From Nematostella vectensis (taxonomy: Eukaryota > Cnidaria > Anthozoa > Actiniaria > Edwardsiidae), in the NCBI RefSeq assembly GCF_932526225.1, contig NC_064035.1, positions 13,584,566-13,648,565 of the forward strand: DNA of 64,000 nt, given 5' to 3'. Made by a program: the position numbers and the translations under genes. The notes under the pieces are model-generated. The model made no database searches. It saw only the letters and a list, made by a program, of their open reading frames with translations, and was not told the origin of the DNA. This document shows, one piece after another, positions 35,500-46,511 of this stretch. How positions within the stretch are numbered: the stretch's first letter is position 1; each line of letters starts with the position of its first letter.

Positions 35500-38400
35500 C
35501 TGCAGAGAAATAACGCAAAAGAATAAACTATTTAGATTATCAAACCCCAAACACGTAGCCAAGATTTTGAGAGGGGGTTCGTTTACCCATTTAGTAACCA
35601 TTCTTAATTCGAAGAACTTAAAGTGGAACTCAGTTTTGTTTCATTTGAGCGAACCTTCTAGTCAAGTGGAGTGGTTCTTCCGAACACCTCGAACGACACC
35701 AAAGGACTTGCCGTTAGCTAGCATATATTGTAGTCACAATCTACCTCTTGCAAGGCCGCCAGCAAATAATAGATTCAGACCCATGCCTATCCCTATCCCT
35801 AAGACTCATAAATATCCCTATCCCTCAGACCCATGAATATCCCTATCCTTCAGACCCATGCCTATCCCTATCCCTCAGACCAATAAATATCCCTATCCCT
35901 CAGACCATGTCTATCCCTATCCCTCAGACCCATGCCCATCCCTATTCCTCAGACCCATGCCTATCCCTATTCCTCAGACCCATGAATATCCCTATCCCTC
36001 AGACCCATGCCTATCCCTATCCCTATCCCTCAGACCCATGCCTATCCCTATCCCTATTCCTCAGACCCATAAATATCCCTATCCCTTAGAACCATGCCCA
36101 TCCCTATCCCTCAAACCCATGACTATCCCTATCCCTCAGACCCATGAATATCTCTATTCCTCAGACCCATGCCTATCCCTATCCCTCAAACCCATGACTA
36201 TCCCTATCCCTCAGACCCATAAATATCCCTATCCCTCAGACCCATAAATATCCCAATCCCTCAGACCCATAAAAATCCCAATCCCTTAGACCCATAAATA
36301 TCCCTATCCCTTAGACCCATGAATATCCCTATCCCTAAGACTCCTAAATATCCCTATCCCTCAGACCCATGACTATTCCTATCCCTCAGACCCATAAATA
36401 TCCCTATCCCTTAGACCCATGAATAACCCTCATCCCTCAGACCCATGCCTACCCCTATCCCTCAGACCCATCCCTATTCCTCAGACCCATGCCTATCCCT
36501 ATTCCTAAGACCCATGCCCATCCCTACTCCTCAGACCCATGCCTATCCCTATCCCTCAGACCCATGCCTACCCCTATCCCTCAGACACATGCCCATCCCT
36601 ATTCCTCAGACCCATGCCTATCCCAATTTCTCAGACCTATAAATATCCCTATCCCTCAGACCCATGAATATCCCAATCCCTCAGACCCATAAAAATCCCA
36701 ATCCCTCAGACCCATGCCTATCCCAATTCCTCAGACCTATAAATATCCCTATCCCTCAGACCCATGAATATCCCAATCCCTCAGACCCATAAATATCCCA
36801 ATCCCTCAGACCCATCCCTATCCCTATCCCTCATACCCATGCCTATCCGTATCCCTCAGACCCATAAATATCCCTATCCCTAAGACTCATAAATATTCCT
36901 ATCCCTCAGACCCATGCCTATCCCTATCCCTATCCCTCAGACCCATCCCTATCCCTATCCCTCAGACCCATGCCTATCCTTATCCCTCAGACCCATGAAT
37001 ATCCCTATCCCTAAGACTCATAAATATCCCTATCCCTCATACCCATGCCTATCCGTATCCCTCAGACCCATAAATATCCCTATTCCTCAGACTCATAAAT
37101 ATTCCTATCCCTCAGACCCATGCCTATCCATATCCCTCAGACCCATGAATATCCCTATCCCTCAGACCCATAAATATCCCTATCCCTCAGACCCATGCCC
37201 ATCCCTATCCCTCAGACCCATGCCTATCCCTATCCCTCAGACCCATGCCTATCCCTATCCCTCAGACCAATGCCTATCTGTATCCCTCAGACCCATAAAT
37301 ATTCCTATCCATCAGACTCATAAATATTCCTATCCCTCAGACCCATGCCTATCCCTATCCCTCAGACCCATGACTATCCCTATCCCTCAGACCAATGCCT
37401 ATCCGTATCCCTCAGACCCATAAATATTCCTATCCCTCAGACTCATAAATATCCCTATCCCTCAGACCCATGCCTATCCCTATCCCTCAGACCAATGCCT
37501 ATCCGTATCCCTCAGACCCATAAATATTCCTATCCCTCAGACTCATAAATATTCCTATCCCTCAGACCCATGCCTATCCCTATCCCTATCCCTCAGACCC
37601 ATGCCTATCCCTATCCCTCAGACCCATGACTATCCCTATCCCTCAGACGCATGAATATCCCTATCCCTCAGACCCATGCCAATACCTATCCCTCAGACCC
37701 ATAAATATCCCTATCTCTCAGACCCATGCCTATCCCTATCCCTCAGACCCATAAATATCCCTATCCCTAAGACTCATAAATATCCCTATTCCTCAGTCCC
37801 ATGCCTATCCCTATCACTCAGACGCATGAATATCCCTATCCCTCAGACCCATGCCAATACCTATCCCTCAGACCCATAAATATCCCTATCCCTAAGACTC
37901 ATAAATATCCCTATTCCTCAGACCCATGAATATCCTTATCACTCAGACCCATGCCTACCCCTTTCCCTAAGACTCATAAATATCCCTATTCCTCAGTCCC
38001 ATGACTATCCCTTTCCTTCAGACCCATGCCTATCCCTATACCTCAGACTCATAAATATTCCTATTCCTCAGACTCATAAATATTCCTATCCCTCAGACTC
38101 ATAAATATCCCTATCCCTCAGACCATGCCTATCCCTATCCCTCAGACCCATGCCTATCCCTATCCCTCAGACCAATGCCTATCCGTATCCCTCAGACCCA
38201 TGCCTATCCCTATCCCTCAGACCCATGCCTATCCCTAAACAGGTGGCATCTCACCTCCAGCAGGGGCACCAACAAGCATCGTAAATGACATGCACATGAG
38301 CACTCCTCCCCATGCCTGCGACATATTATCAGGCTCGGAACACTCAAAGGTGACGATTGACATCAGACCGATAAAGGACCCGTCTAACAAGCCTAGTATC

Positions 38401-41400
38401 ACGGCGTACACCACAAGCATTTGGTAGCCTGTGGCTAGAATGGAAATGACGGATGTCAATGCTGTCAAAACCATGCACATCTACAAGATAATGATATCAA
38501 TGTAAGCCTTGTATCCCGACCTACACAAGAAGCGTTGGGTAGCCTTTGGCCAGAATGGAAATGACCGATGTGAATGCTGTCAAAACCATGCACGTCAATA
38601 AGATCATAAAAATGTATTTATGAAATTTATAACACCGAAATTTATAACACATATATAAATATGATGATTACGGCATTAGAATGTTGGAGGCAAACGATTT
38701 AAATAATGGTGAAGAAATAGTTATCATAACGATGATGTTAATGGAGGGCGATCATTGAAATTTTATATGTTTTTAGTGTTAATTTTAAGTGTTTAATGTG
38801 GTTATGATGATATTGGAAAAGACCATTTAAAGTAAGGTTCAAGTGGAAGAGTATACATACGTACCTGATATAAAACCAATGTATTTACACAATCTGAGTC
38901 TGATATTTTACCAAATATCACTTTGCCTACTGCAGATGCAGCGCTCATGTATGTCAGAAGAAGAGAGCCGTCCCGATACGAACTCCCAAGCTCTTCAGAC
39001 AGCCGAACCTGGAGAAAAACATACAATTATTAGAATAAATGCATTTAGAGACAATTTATCGCATTTGAGCATTAGGGAAGTGGGTGGGGAATTCATGAGA
39101 TATTTATTAAAATTTCTCACCTGTCTGTTTATTCTCATCCATGGTGCAATTACCTTTGGCATCATGCACGAACGAACAGGTGCATCAGGGGCGTAGCCAT
39201 GATGGGATGGGGGGGGTGCATAGTTATAGGTATCATATGGGGAAAGGATCCTTAAAAATGAGAGATGACCTAGTTAAAGGGTTGCGTTCACTGCTGAAAT
39301 AATCATCTCATTCTCATTTGCATAGGGGGGACAATATAAAAAACTTATATCGAATAGCGAAGCAAAAAATTGTGGAATTTTAGATTTGATGAACATAGTA
39401 TTCCATCAAGGGAGCATATGCCTCCGTGGATCCTCCACTGAAAATCAGCTAGCAAGGGCTAAAAAAAATGAAGTACATTTGGCCTTACACTTAGAGCCTA
39501 TAGTACATTTGGCCTTACACTTAGAGCCTATATAACTGAAGCCTCGCAAGCGAGTGCTCATCAAGAATTTAGTACACTTGGTATTGCTGAGTCTATACAC
39601 TTGGCCTTGCACTAGAGATATATGAGACACCCATTATATCTTACAATGTGCACGTGTGGCATGAAATAGCCGAAGCACGCAACTGTTCCAGCAATCGCCC
39701 AAACGATGAACCTAGGCGCCCTTGGAAAGTGGCATGTCCTAAGCTTAAGACGCTGGGAGCGTGTCAGTATAACCTCGTGGTCCGAGCTGTCCTCCTGCAT
39801 GCAAATCTTCTGCTCTCGCTCAGGCAGAGGCTTAAACAGCAGTCCACAGACTATTATCAAAGACGAGAAAGCACTGAGGCACCTCATACAGTTCCTCCAG
39901 CCGATGTGCTCTACTAGAGTCTGTTGCAAGGGTGCTAGAATCAGTGCGCCTATGTTACCCCCGGCGGCCGCGATACCTGTCGCAAGGGAACGCTTCTTCT
40001 CGAAGTAAAAAGCCACCATGACTAGTGCAGGGAGATAGCTTAGACTTGAGCCTATCCCCACGAGGATGCCGTAGGTAAAATACATAGACTTGATGCTGGT
40101 ACAGAAGGAAGAGATAAGAAGGCCCAGGCTGGTAATGATGCCACCGACGATGGTTATCTTGCGACATCCAAACCTCTCAGCAAGGAGACTTGATAGGTAA
40201 CAAACGAAATAGATGGAGAACTGACCGATGGAACCAACCCATGCTGCAAACAAAGTTATATTATAATTTGACAGGTATAACACATGAAATAAATGGAGAA
40301 CTGTACAGGACCCGAAATGATCCCAGGACCCGAAACGATCCCAGGACCCAAAATGATCCCCAAAAGTACCCCAACTAATCCTCGTACCCGAAACGATACC
40401 GAGGAGTCCCCGAAATCAACCCCAAGGAATTGCGGTAATGGAAAAGGAAAAGCAGAAGAAATACTTGCAATTCTTGAAGCATAATAAAGGGTTAACAGCG
40501 ACTCGATTTCTAAACAACGTGACTTAAAAATATTAAATTCCAACACAATACTTCTATTTATTACATTGCCTGGCGTTAAACCCATAAACAGAGTCCAAAA
40601 CAAATACACAACTTTAAATTGCTACTGAAAGACAAATAAAGCATAAACATAGCACAGCTTTGCTCAGATCAACCAAACTTTTGACCTCCAACACTCTCTT
40701 AACATTTTGCGGTTCCGACACATGACTCCGACACTATAAATCTCATTTCCGGTAAACATCACCCCTAAAAATTAATATTCATCTGACAACCAAACATGTA
40801 TTTCACAACAAAATCCTTGTTCACACAAGCGAATATTTATCGACACATTTTAGGCAGCCGGTTTGGCCGAGAAGATGGAATGACAAAAGCACACTGAGTA
40901 ATACACTCGAACAACCCTTCTACTACAGATGCAAAATATTAAGAGGATGTGGCAGCTATATTACGTGAGTTTTGAATTTCCTCATGTAGTCGTGCGTACA
41001 CCCCGGCATGATCTCATGATATGATAGGTCTTTCATTCACCGAAAACAAACATGCCAAAAAATAACTTTAAAACATTTCGCTTCCTATGTAAAGCAGCAT
41101 GTCCCATCTGTAAAGACTTTTTTTTAAGGCTTGTTATGTAAAAATGATTTATCCACGCCGGGCTCCTCAAATTACTATCACAGGAATTGTTAGTTGACCC
41201 CAATTTCTGACTCAACCACTGTATTTCCCCCGCAGTCGTATATAAAAATCTTAATACTATAGTTTTAGTTAATGTAAATTTCCTTTTAGTAACACAAACA
41301 AAGCTAAATGTTTCATATGTTTTTAAAACTGAAAGCCAATTCTTACACATTCATTTAGTTGTCCATTACTGTAATTCCTTGGGGTTCATTTTGGAGACTC

Positions 41401-43622
41401 TTGGGGATCGTTTCGGGTCCCGGGATCAGTTGGGGTACTTTTGGGGATCATTTCGGGTCCTGGGATATTTCGGGTCCTCTACAGAACTGGCCGATGGAAC
41501 AAACCGATGCAGCAAACATATATTATTATTTTGAGGAATAAGGGAAAGTTTGTTTATTATCCCGAGGAGAGGATACTGTGGGGGCCTTGAGGAAGGTCGG
41601 GGGGCATTGAAAGCATATGGATTTTAAAAAGGGGATGTCACTGATTTCTTTAGCAGTTAATTTGGCACGCACAATCCAATCTATGAAATGCGAACCTGTA
41701 TACACCCTATATACATTTTTTTTCATTGATTCCGATGTATGATATTTATCAAATGCTTATGTTTCATATTTTAAATTATTAACAAAATGGTCTGATGCTA
41801 TAAGCACTCATTCTTCGTCATCAACATATCCTTGCTTATGTCTGATTTGCTGTCTTTCTCTCCGTTTTTCTTTTCTTTCTTGTGCTTCCCTTTTCTCGCA
41901 AGGAGAAGAACGAAAAGCCTTTTTGCTTCCTCTGAGTCATATATAGCAACAACCTTTATCAGCTTGACAACCTGGATTTAGTCACACCTAAGAAATTGAG
42001 TGCCTTCACTTTTTCCTGAATTGATATATTTTCAGCGAATTCTTTCCCCCAGCTTGCAGCCTAATCTCTTGCTCACGTTCCTTTTACATTGTCATTTTCG
42101 TTCCTTCCTTTTCTCCTTCTTTATTGTTTTCTGGAGGGGGAGGGGCATATATATATATATATATATATATATAGGACCTCAATATAAACGTAGGACTCTA
42201 CCGCGACGACGGACTAGCCATCACCAACGCCACACCCAGAGCCACCGAAAACCTAAAAAAGGAACTATGCCGCATCTTCAACAACAACGGACTCCGAATC
42301 ACCATTGAGGCAAACAAACAAGTTGTCAATTTCCTAGACGTCACCCTTGACCTAAAACGTAATGCACACCAGCCTTATACAAAGCCGAACTCCTCGCTAC
42401 AATATGTCCACCGTGAGAGCAACCACCCGCCCTCCATCACCAAGAACATCCCTGCTGGTATCAACAGACGCCTATCTGCCCTATCTTCAGACCAAGCCTC
42501 CTTTGACCAGACCGCGCCACCTTACCAGAAAGCACTCGACGATAGCGGATACAACTACACGCTACGCTACGAACCCAACACCGTAACCAACCGTAAAACC
42601 CGCAAACGCAACAACATCCTATGGTACAACCCGCCCTTCAGCAAGAACACCAGCACCAACATCGGCCACAGATTCCTCACCCTGATAGACAAGCACTTCC
42701 CGAAAGACAACCACCTCCGTAAAATCTTCAACAGAAACACCATCAAAATCAGTTACAGCTGCATGAACAACACCAAACAGATCATCGACAACCACAACAA
42801 GCGCATCATCACCGCATCGTCGGCTACCGAGATCGCCAGCTCCGCCCCTACCACTACCAACAACAAGACATGCAACTGCCGACAGAAAGACACCTGCCCT
42901 CTAGACGGAAACTGCCTACAGACATCTGTTATCTACCAAGCTACCGTAACTCGAAAAGACAACAACACCTCGGAAACATACGTCGGGCTCACTGAAAACA
43001 GCTTCAAGACCAGGTACAGAAACCACACCGCATCATTCCGACACGCCAAACACAGAAACTCCACCGAACTCAGCAAACACGTCTGGACTCTCAAGGACAA
43101 CATGATTGAGTACTTTATTTCATGGCGCATTCTATCTTCCCACTCCGCCTACAACAGTACCACTAAGCGTTGCAACCTCTGCCTCAAGGAAAAGCTGACG
43201 ATCATCTGCCAACCCAAACTATCAACTCTAAATAAACGCAATGAACTTGTGTCCTCGTGCCGCCACAGAAACAAAGCCCTGCTACGAAACAATTAGAACT
43301 GTTAATCCCGTCACCGTTAAATTTTCGCGCTATCAATTTTTCACACGTTCCGCACTGTTAGTTTTTGCCCCGCATATTTAATGTGACTCGCTATTGTTCC
43401 TCTTACCGCCTTAGCTAAAACTATCAGTCTATTATTATGTAAATTTCAATGTTAATAGTATATATACGATGGTAGGAATATTCTCATTAAATCCCCTGAT
43501 GAGTGGGCAACCACGAAACAGACCTGTAGGGAAACCTATGTAGTTTGTATTTTTCTCAAACCAACACTATACACCGCTCTACTTTCGAGTATTGAGCACT
43601 TTCTATGAAAGCCTTCAACCAT

Positions 43623-43659
<37 letters not shown>

Positions 43660-46511
43660 GATATATATATAAAATGATATATATATAAAATGATATATAT
43701 ATATATATATCCCTTCTATCAAAATCCTCATGCCCCCTTTCGAGATAATAAATGGACTTTCCCTAACACAAATAGATGGAGAACCGACTGATGGAACAAA
43801 CCAATGTTGCAAGAACAAATTTATCTTTTATCATTTGGTTAGATATGCAATTAAATTATCATTTGGTTAGATATGCAATGCTCATTTTCCACACCCCATC
43901 ATTTTAATTTCGCGAAAGTTTTTATAACCAAAAGTTGCTATTCCTCAAAAAGAGGCAGAAATAAAGAATGAGCAAAGGCGCAAGGAAACTACCACAATGC
44001 ATCATTCTCCCATATTTATCTCACCTTCTCGAAGTGGAGTGAGAGTTTTTATTAAATAATGTACTTCTTTGACACAGAGCAAAGTGACTCTGCTAACATA
44101 AAACGTTTCTTGCAACACATGCAAGGACTCATTTGGTATAGTATGTGCACAGAGAAGGTGAGATGGATGCATTGAAAATACCTGCATTGTTGTATTTTTC
44201 AGAGCACTTCCGTTCATTCCTAATCTTTGTTTTGTTTCTTATGAGGGAAAAGTAACTCTTTTAGGATGCAGCAAAGGAAACCTATCAAACCAAATGTAAT
44301 TTTATAACTAGATGGTTGATAAAAAAGCAAAAGCGTTACCATTTTCTTGTTTTAAATAATCATGACATTCTTTTTTTAATTTTTTTTCCTGTACCTCCCT
44401 ACCCATACAACACCCTGGGGATTCTAGGGAGAAAGGGAGACCGTTGAATAGAAGAAATCAACTGGAGCAGGCTTTTAAAAGACAACAACAACAAAATAAA
44501 AATAAAGGAACTAAAACTTTCGCTACAAAAATTATCTCATGTAGTTCTACCCTAAGGGACGAACTACGAATCATATCAGTCAATCTTGTCCAAAAACAGT
44601 ATTTTTTCTAGCTACTCGGTCATTTTCTTATTAGGCATATTAGGCATATTACATACCATATTTAGGAGTCTGCTTCGATCATATTTCGCTTTTTTGTCGC
44701 TCTAGAGCTTGTTTAGCCGATAATTTCTACGTAAACTTGCAGGAATTCGTGTTTACTCCGATTTTGTTAGCAGCCATCTTGGGAATGGAGCCTAGTCCCT
44801 AACGTTTTAGAAATCACAGGTCGCTCGCACGCTCGCCCCAGACTCTTTTAGACCATTTAGAAAAACGACAGCCATTGATTCATTGATAGGGGGGGGGGGG
44901 GGTGAATAGGGGTATGTAAATCCGCCAATCCGCAACATTTTCGGGGCAAATCCGTGAATCCGCAGATATTTTTAGATCCGCATGGTTTGACAGATAAACA
45001 ATAGCATTGATTGAAATTCATTTAAAATCCGAAATTCGACCGTCAAAGCAGTGAAAATCCGAAATCCGTGCCCAAATTGTCAACAGATCCGTGATCCGCC
45101 GTATTTCCAAAATCCGCCAATCCGCTGAAATAATCATCTAAATCCATAATCCGTGACCATTTCGTGACCAATCCACCGATCCGCGAACCTATTCACCCCC
45201 CCCCCCTCCCGATAGATATGGCATGCGAGGCGTTATTAATCTACATCTAGAATAAATACATTCTATTGAATAAGTGCGAGGATAATTCGCTCTAAAGCCT
45301 TGATATTAAAAAAGATAGATTCTACTGAATAAGTGAGAGTGTAATTTGCCATAAAGCCTTGGTCAGTCGATTGTTCGCTTAGTCATTACCATAAGCGTAA
45401 TTGTGCACCAACAGAGCCGTTGCCACAAACGCGGTTGTAATCGAAATGTTTACTTTTTAGCATCCAGGAGATCACCAGATAATAGTGTCACTTGAGAATG
45501 AAGATATTGCGGTTTGTGTGTCTTTTTGTGGTTCTGTTTTAACAAAAAAATATCGTATCTAAACCCCATCTTGACCTTCGTTATGTATGTCCAGAAGTGA
45601 TGAAAGTCGATATTACCCGGTCTTTGGGATAAAAAGTGGTGTCTAGAGTGTTTTAACGTAAATGTAAACAATGCAATGTATATCCGGACCATCATCCAGA
45701 CTATCGTTTCTTTTTTAAGGAGTACTAATAGTGAACGCTTTATGTACTAATTTGATAATATAAGTGTTAATACTTGTACAAGCCACTTTATCACGCGTCC
45801 AAAACCACTGAATCCGGTATTACTTCTTCTCGAACAAACAATAATTTAATGCAACAGAGAATAATAAAAGTGCATTGTGCAAATATTCAGACGTTTTCTA
45901 AAATGTCAGAAGCAGAGAATAGGGTTTTACATAAAAAAATACTGTTTTTGTATAGCGCTTGAAATCCATCCAAGTGCGACTGAATAAAAACATATCAGTA
46001 TATAGATACGGTCTGTCCGAGGCGAAATACAATCATTAGTTTGAGTTTATGTGTAAGCTAGAAGAAACTTCTGATAAAATTAGTCAAAAGGTTGAAAGCG
46101 TCAAAACTTACCTGTCTCTGCTTTGGAAGCTTTGAATTGAGCAAGTAGTGGTACATATAGAACTCCAAACGTATAGAGAGTTCCAAGGACTATAAAAATA
46201 TCGAAGAAAGCTGCAGCACAAATGACCCAAGCCCAACCTCTGTCCTTGACTGACTTAACAGGGCTCTCTCGGGCTTTTATCTGCGTTGAACTGTTGCTGT
46301 ACGGACTTTGTTGTGATAACGAGCTACGGTCACTGCATGTTGAAGACAGTAGAGTTCCCTCACTACTACCCCTTGCTTGTCTTTTTATCTGCATTTCACA
46401 TTTGTTGGGCTCTGTTTTGATATTTCCTCTGCCGACGGTCGTACGACATAGGCAGCATTCAAATAACTTTCGATTGATGTTAGAGATATAATCAATAATA
46501 TCGGATAGCAT
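35303..46511 (-). CDS. SLC16/monocarboxylate-transporter-like MFS carrier, spliced gene
   Basis: Five exons, 1,566 coding bases, 521 aa, all phases compatible. Plasma-membrane MFS transporter with two sets of about six hydrophobic segments. Long hydrophilic N-terminus (about 90 aa) before TM1. SLC16 hallmarks: TM1 motif here DRGWAW (family consensus DGGWGW-like, so the first Gly is Arg) and the TM5 motif YFEKKRSLATGIAAAGG, close to the family's YFxKRRxLAxGxAxAG. A hydrophilic loop (residues about 270-320) separates the halves; the C-terminal tail is short. The substrate (monocarboxylate, aromatic amino acid, creatine, thyroid hormone) cannot be read from the sequence. Divergent from MGAT5. 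Introns 1, 3 and 4 hold duplicated exon junctions, transposons and a 2.5-kb array. Confidence 0.88.
35765..38240. repeat. ~2.5-kb CCCTAT-rich minisatellite, transporter intron 4
   Basis: Variable 24-30-bp units CAGACCCATGCCTATCCCTATCCCT, about 90 copies. On the sense (minus) strand it reads AGGGATAGGGATAGGCATGGGTCTG, with three or more GGG tracts per unit. Starts about 15 bp after the exon 4 donor. Plus-strand open frames are compositional. Confidence 0.93.
38255..38480 (-). CDS. MCT-like transporter exon 4: TM9-TM11
   Basis: 226 bp, phase 0 to 1. MCMVLTALTSVISILATGYQ, AVILGLLDGSFIGLMSIVTF, ending AP(A)G. A decayed copy of its 5' end lies about 118 bp upstream in transcription. Confidence 0.9.
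38521..38600 (-). pseudogene. Decayed copy of transporter exon 4 acceptor and first ~70 bases
   Basis: Minus strand GTGCATGGTTTTGACAGCAT...GTCATTTCCATTCTGGCC matches exon 4 (GTGCATGGTTTTGACAGCAT...GTCATTTCCATTCTAGCC) with few mismatches; the acceptor TTGTAG reads TTATTG, so it should not splice. Confidence 0.85.
38865..39008 (-). CDS. MCT-like transporter exon 3
   Basis: 144 bp, phase 0-0. VRLSEELGSSYRDGSLLLTY and ASAVGKVIFGKISD, matching MFS TM7-TM8 with the GKI...D loop. Confidence 0.9.
39186..39437. mobile_element. MITE family B-like, degenerate
   Basis: CAGGGGCGTAGCCATGATGG left end; right end GGATCCTCCACTG is eroded. In transporter intron 2. Confidence 0.45.
39645..40243 (-). CDS. MCT-like transporter exon 2: TM2-TM6 and central loop
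   Basis: 599 bp, phase 1 to 0. Encodes AWVGSIGQFSIYFVCYLSSL, ERFGCRK, VGIGSSLSYLPALVMVAFYF, the EKKRSLATG motif and the central loop, ending FMPHVHI. The acceptor and exon start are copied twice within intron 1. Confidence 0.92.
40268..41530 (-). pseudogene. Decayed copy of transporter exon 2 start, split by a transposon
   Basis: Plus-strand pieces GGTATAACACATGAAATAAA...GGAGAACTG (40,274-40,303) and AGAACTGGCCGATGGAACAA...GCAGCAAACA (41,483-41,520) together equal the exon 2 acceptor region. The acceptor CAG is CTG here. Confidence 0.75.
40304..41482. mobile_element. ~1.18-kb non-autonomous DNA element with ~130-bp inverted termini
   Basis: Left arm (40,304 to about 40,445) with repeated GGACCCGAAA(A/C)TGATCC motifs recurs inverted at about 41,358-41,482. 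A 7-bp direct repeat, AGAACTG, flanks both ends (40297-40303, 41483-41489), as a target-site duplication should. No coding capacity in the middle. It split a relic copy of transporter exon 2. Confidence 0.7.
42175..43296 (+). CDS. Penelope-like retroelement ORF, 5'-truncated RT with GIY-YIG endonuclease
   Basis: One open frame of 374 codons from just after a stop at 42172 to TAG at 43294. Starts inside an RT-like region (VGLYRDDGLAIT, then NFLDVTLDL and SNHPPSITKNIP), continues to a Cys cluster (CNCRQKDTCPLDGNC) and a GIY-YIG-like nuclease core (TYVGLTENSFKTRYRNH, with downstream STELSKHVW carrying a candidate Glu). Sense is opposite to the host transporter gene. The frame is intact but the RT catalytic N-terminal part is missing, so it cannot move by itself. 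C-rich codon use differs from the AT-rich intron around it. Confidence 0.8.
   Translation, partial: DLNINVGLYRDDGLAITNATPRATENLKKELCRIFNNNGLRITIEANKQVVNFLDVTLDLKRNAHQPYTKPNSSLQYVHRESNHPPSITKNIPAGINRRLSALSSDQASFDQTAPPYQKALDDSGYNYTLRYEPNTVTNRKTRKRNNILWYNPPFSKNTSTNIGHRFLTLIDKHFPKDNHLRKIFNRNTIKISYSCMNNTKQIIDNHNKRIITASSATEIASSAPTTTNNKTCNCRQKDTCPLDGNCLQTSVIYQATVTRKDNNTSETYVGLTENSFKTRYRNHTASFRHAKHRNSTELSKHVWTLKDNMIEYFISWRILSSHSAYNSTTKRCNLCLKEKLTIICQPKLSTLNKRNELVSSCRHRNKALLRNN
43492..43532 (+). ncRNA. Type I hammerhead ribozyme in the 3' part of the Penelope-like element
   Basis: All core parts are present in order: stem I strand TCCC (43492-43495), core CTGATGA (43496-43502), stem II GTGG/CCAC closed by a GCAA loop (43503-43514), GAAA (43515-43518), a 3-bp stem III ACA/TGT with GACC loop (43518-43527), A at 43528 as the cleavage-site nucleotide, and stem I GGGA (43529-43532). 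Penelope-like elements are known hosts of such short-stem-III hammerheads. Confidence 0.82.
43762..43850 (-). pseudogene. Second decayed copy of transporter exon 2 start
   Basis: AACACAAATAGATGGAGAAC + CGACTGATGGAACAAACCAA + TGTTGCAAGAACAAA aligns with AACAAACGAAATAGATGGAG... of exon 2; the acceptor CAG reads CAA. Confidence 0.8.
43851..46111 (-). other. Transporter intron 1, promoter-proximal part
   Basis: Contains the AATCCGC element; otherwise plain AT-rich sequence with no gene recognised. Confidence 0.6.
44889..45211. mobile_element. ~320-bp element with poly-G/poly-C ends and AATCCGC repeats
   Basis: GGGGGGGTGAATAGG at the left, CCTATTCACCCCCCC at the right; interior is made of AATCCG(C/T)(A/C)AATCCG words. 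In transporter intron 1. Confidence 0.55.
46112..46511 (-). CDS. MCT-like transporter exon 1: N-tail and TM1
   Basis: 400 bp from ATG at 46511, ending phase 1 at ACAG|GTAAGT. Ser-rich tail, then DRGWAWVICAAAFFDIFIVL. First Met of a long open frame; a later start cannot be excluded. Confidence 0.82.

Larger units (their letters stand above)
42150..43700 (+). mobile_element. Truncated Penelope-like element flanked by (TA)n
   Basis: The ORF above, a ~200-base 3' non-coding part and a hammerhead ribozyme lie between two TA microsatellites (about 42,148-42,172 and 43,629-43,710). Insertion into, or creation of, TA repeats is plausible. It sits in intron 1 of the transporter gene. Confidence 0.75.

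Noticed and set aside
35748-37879. Long plus-strand frames with (PIPQTH) repeats
   Set aside because: Result of the CCCTAT-rich array in the transporter intron; antisense and interrupted in every frame.
35765-38240. Possible interstitial telomere tract
   Set aside because: The core is CCCTAT in longer 24-30-bp units, not CCCTAA hexamers.
42000-42308. 102-codon frame over the start of the Penelope-like element
   Set aside because: Different frame from the RT/GIY-YIG ORF; reads through the TA microsatellite.
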